Shown: positions 63,401 through 64,000 of the stretch, one piece after another
Position numbering within the stretch: position 1 is the stretch's first letter
How the letters are laid out: every line of letters begins with the position of its first letter
Source of the DNA: Polyangiaceae bacterium
GTDB taxonomy: Bacteria; Myxococcota_A; Polyangia; Polyangiales; Polyangiaceae
Reading direction: 5' to 3'
DNA length: 64,000 nt
Assembly: GCA_013214025.1 (NCBI GenBank)
Contig: JABSRN010000170.1
Span: 1-64,000 of the forward strand
Notes under the pieces: generated by a model
The model's database searches: none
Seen by the model: only the letters and a program-made list of their open reading frames with translations
What the model was told of the DNA's origin: nothing
Program-made: the position numbers and the translations under genes

Positions 63401-64000
63401 TCGGCGGCGCGAGCTGTCTGCTCGGGAGACGACTGGGCGATGCCGCCGAGCTGGAGCCACAATTCGCAGGCGTCGCTTGGCGACAGTTCATCTGACGATC
63501 CCAGCTGGGTCGCCACTCCGAAGAATTGTTCCGCTTCGTCGAGTTCGGAACAAAGCTGGTAGCTGTCCGCGAGCAGGCCTCTCAGTAGCGGTGCACGAGA
63601 CAGAGCGCCCAGTTGGGCCTCGATAGCATCGCCGGGTCGTTCCAGTTCCCGAAGCACGCTGGCGCGTCTGGCCAGTACCTCCGCTGCGGCTTCCGGGCCC
63701 TTGGCTTTCTCAAGTCGCTGCTCCAGAGATTTGAGCAGCAGGTCGGTGTGACCGGCTCGTAGCAGGGCCTCCTCCAAACGGGCGGCTTCCACGTCATCAT
63801 CGCGCGCGGCCTCCAATGCGGATTCGAGCAAGTCTCGAGCCCGTTCGTCGGCTCCTTGTTTGATGGCGATTCGGTGTAGCTCGAAAAGAACACCGCTCGC
63901 TCCGACCTTGGCCTCCTCGTCGCCGGCCACGGAGCTCTTGACGGCCTGTTTGCGGCCTACCAGGAGAAGCAGTGCTCGGTAGGCCCTTTCGCCCTTTTCG
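60487..64000 (-). CDS. Large TPR-repeat protein (5' truncated by window)
   Basis: More than 1,160 residues of tandem TPR-like helices; the frame stays open to the window edge, so the start lies outside. A GTG at 63930 is unlikely to be the start because coding continues upstream (KGERAYRALLLLVGRKQAV). Repeats of the type AIAIYERLLAEDAGNIVIW and AEEVLREILAEDPDNAEACG recur throughout. The C-terminus is NYEEAKAFIAELG. No catalytic domain is visible. Such giant TPR proteins are common in myxobacteria and probably scaffold complexes. Orientation is convergent with the TauE/SafE gene. Confidence 0.85.
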   Translation of the reverse strand, partial: EKGERAYRALLLLVGRKQAVKSSVAGDEEAKVGASGVLFELHRIAIKQGADERARDLLESALEAARDDDVEAARLEEALLRAGHTDLLLKSLEQRLEKAKGPEAAAEVLARRASVLRELERPGDAIEAQLGALSRAPLLRGLLADSYQLCSELDEAEQFFGVATQLGSSDELSPSDACELWLQLGGIAQSSPEQTARAAEYFDYAGETGERPQDCFDALSPLVGGLGDNAMSLRCFSRYVSADDEVTDPVACNTALYELAGLELLDPATASEGAEHLEAALDREPLHDKAVEVLRTALDSNISEPAVVQLFERVARESGDPATLLVALGHSSTLEGASMDMVRDAVELARELKDGAQLQKLLGRLIELARQDEQLSDVLWAFGDLADMLESAGDAEGTATLLREAIQTAEAVDAFDMELRLARLLATELANPENAIAIYERLLAEDAGNIVIWKPLLGVYRSAGHKEKLESFMAELQEIVSDSDELQALRTERARDLASDPARLGEAEEVLREILAEDPDNAEACGLLCQLLENDGRIDELRDLLEQSLQSAKDRGEEETVATLALQIAKMLEPLTVVDAIGVLKESLTWTSRNRDVLEMLLRLYGGNDVPNDRAEAMEMLMAIEVGNAASALALQIADVRSGQGDEQGVERTLEEGFQANPSYAPLRDRLIAWYTTCEAWSPLAALLTSDAENRTDEREKIAQLRAAARVLHENLGETSEAAELLQRAREIAPDDRGLLTDLLDYYIATDNSLPALELTGIALQSEDLDDETRAQLLGIRARLTADTCGESLEGLSSAVADLDQAKGLGREGLDSMLVDLLDLLRTRAAEDGLVDDERKSLVRLAELLPSVGDADRAIHMLNIWIDDHPEDLGIAQTLGTLATEAGRHDAALTAYTVVTEHGDTKAKVTAVLRMADLYEQAGDPLAAKDALTRIGNEAPGATEIKERLRGMYEAAGAYADIAGLLVSDAKEAETEEERYSLLCDAGRMYLQLEDRVEDAFHLFQEALELLPGESKATICLSEAYLQVGQIQDAASLLDEAIRAKNKKRSPALAELQHAMAKVARGAGDTEALFAWLEAALMSDRQNGAVAAELAEAAMAREDMDLAVKALQAVTLLKTPGPMSKAEAYLRQGQIAQRRGDAKKATLLAKRSLAADGNYEEAKAFIAELG

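Overview
The window looks like chromosomal DNA of a GC-rich, Gram-negative predatory/saprophytic bacterium of the Myxococcota (myxobacterial) type. The basis is the gene content: three eukaryote-like Ser/Thr protein kinases, an FHA-sigma54 activator, TPR/PEGA membrane proteins, a MopE-like Cys-rich repeat lipoprotein, Gly/Ser-rich Cys-rich lipoproteins, a matrixin protease with a MYXO-CTERM-like tail, and a large TPR protein. No genus can be named from this. No tRNA, rRNA, CRISPR array, insertion sequence or prophage was seen.

Layout. 1-1000: a broken transketolase-like reading frame at the edge and a hypothetical protein. 1.0-6.1 kb: acyl-CoA/lipid metabolism (alpha/beta hydrolase, crotonase, DUF35 Zn-ribbon + SCP-x/Ltp2-like thiolase, classical thiolase) with two clear terminators. 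6.2-10.1 kb: a disrupted FHA-sigma54 regulator divergent from a Ser/Thr kinase and a TPR-PEGA protein. 10.2-16.6 kb: Dabb protein, lysophospholipid acyltransferase-like protein, SDR, MlaF-like ATPase with a long disordered head, thioredoxin-like lipoprotein, EAL phosphodiesterase, HEAT-like membrane protein. 16.7-25.4 kb: 4 x 14 bp repeat, MopE-like lipoprotein, glnS, gloB, AtoE-like transporter, secreted metalloprotease, PTPS-III-like pterin enzyme. 25.7-36.7 kb: a GYF_2 membrane protein, a zinc alcohol dehydrogenase and a full coenzyme F420 biosynthesis set (cofG, cofH, cofC, cofD, cofE), then NADPH:F420 oxidoreductase, an F420-type LLM oxidoreductase and a KshB-type flavin/2Fe-2S reductase. 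36.8-46.5 kb: MepA-LysM endopeptidase, MlaE permease, kinase + TPR-PEGA + Cys-rich lipoprotein, antiporter-EIIA fusion, third kinase. 46.5-64 kb: beta-propeller lipoprotein, Cys-rich lipoprotein + TPR protein, carB, rhodanese/coiled-coil/lytic transglycosylase operon, membrane protein, TauE/SafE transporter, and the 5'-truncated large TPR protein.

Two themes stand out. First, the F420 locus: ADH-cofG-cofH run forward and cofE-cofD-cofC run backward. Every junction inside these runs is a 4-base start/stop overlap, and the two runs converge with a 21-base gap. The adjoining npdG, LLM and KshB-like genes, with the Ltp2/DUF35-like pair and thiolases at the left end, suggest F420-linked redox chemistry feeding sterol- or isoprenoid-like acyl-CoA breakdown (inference). 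Second, three loci carry related TPR - paired-TM proteins that all end in a C-terminal Phe. Two of these sit behind a Ser/Thr kinase with a Pro-rich extracytoplasmic tail, and two sit beside a Cys-rich lipoprotein. This looks like a recurring envelope-signalling module with no established function.
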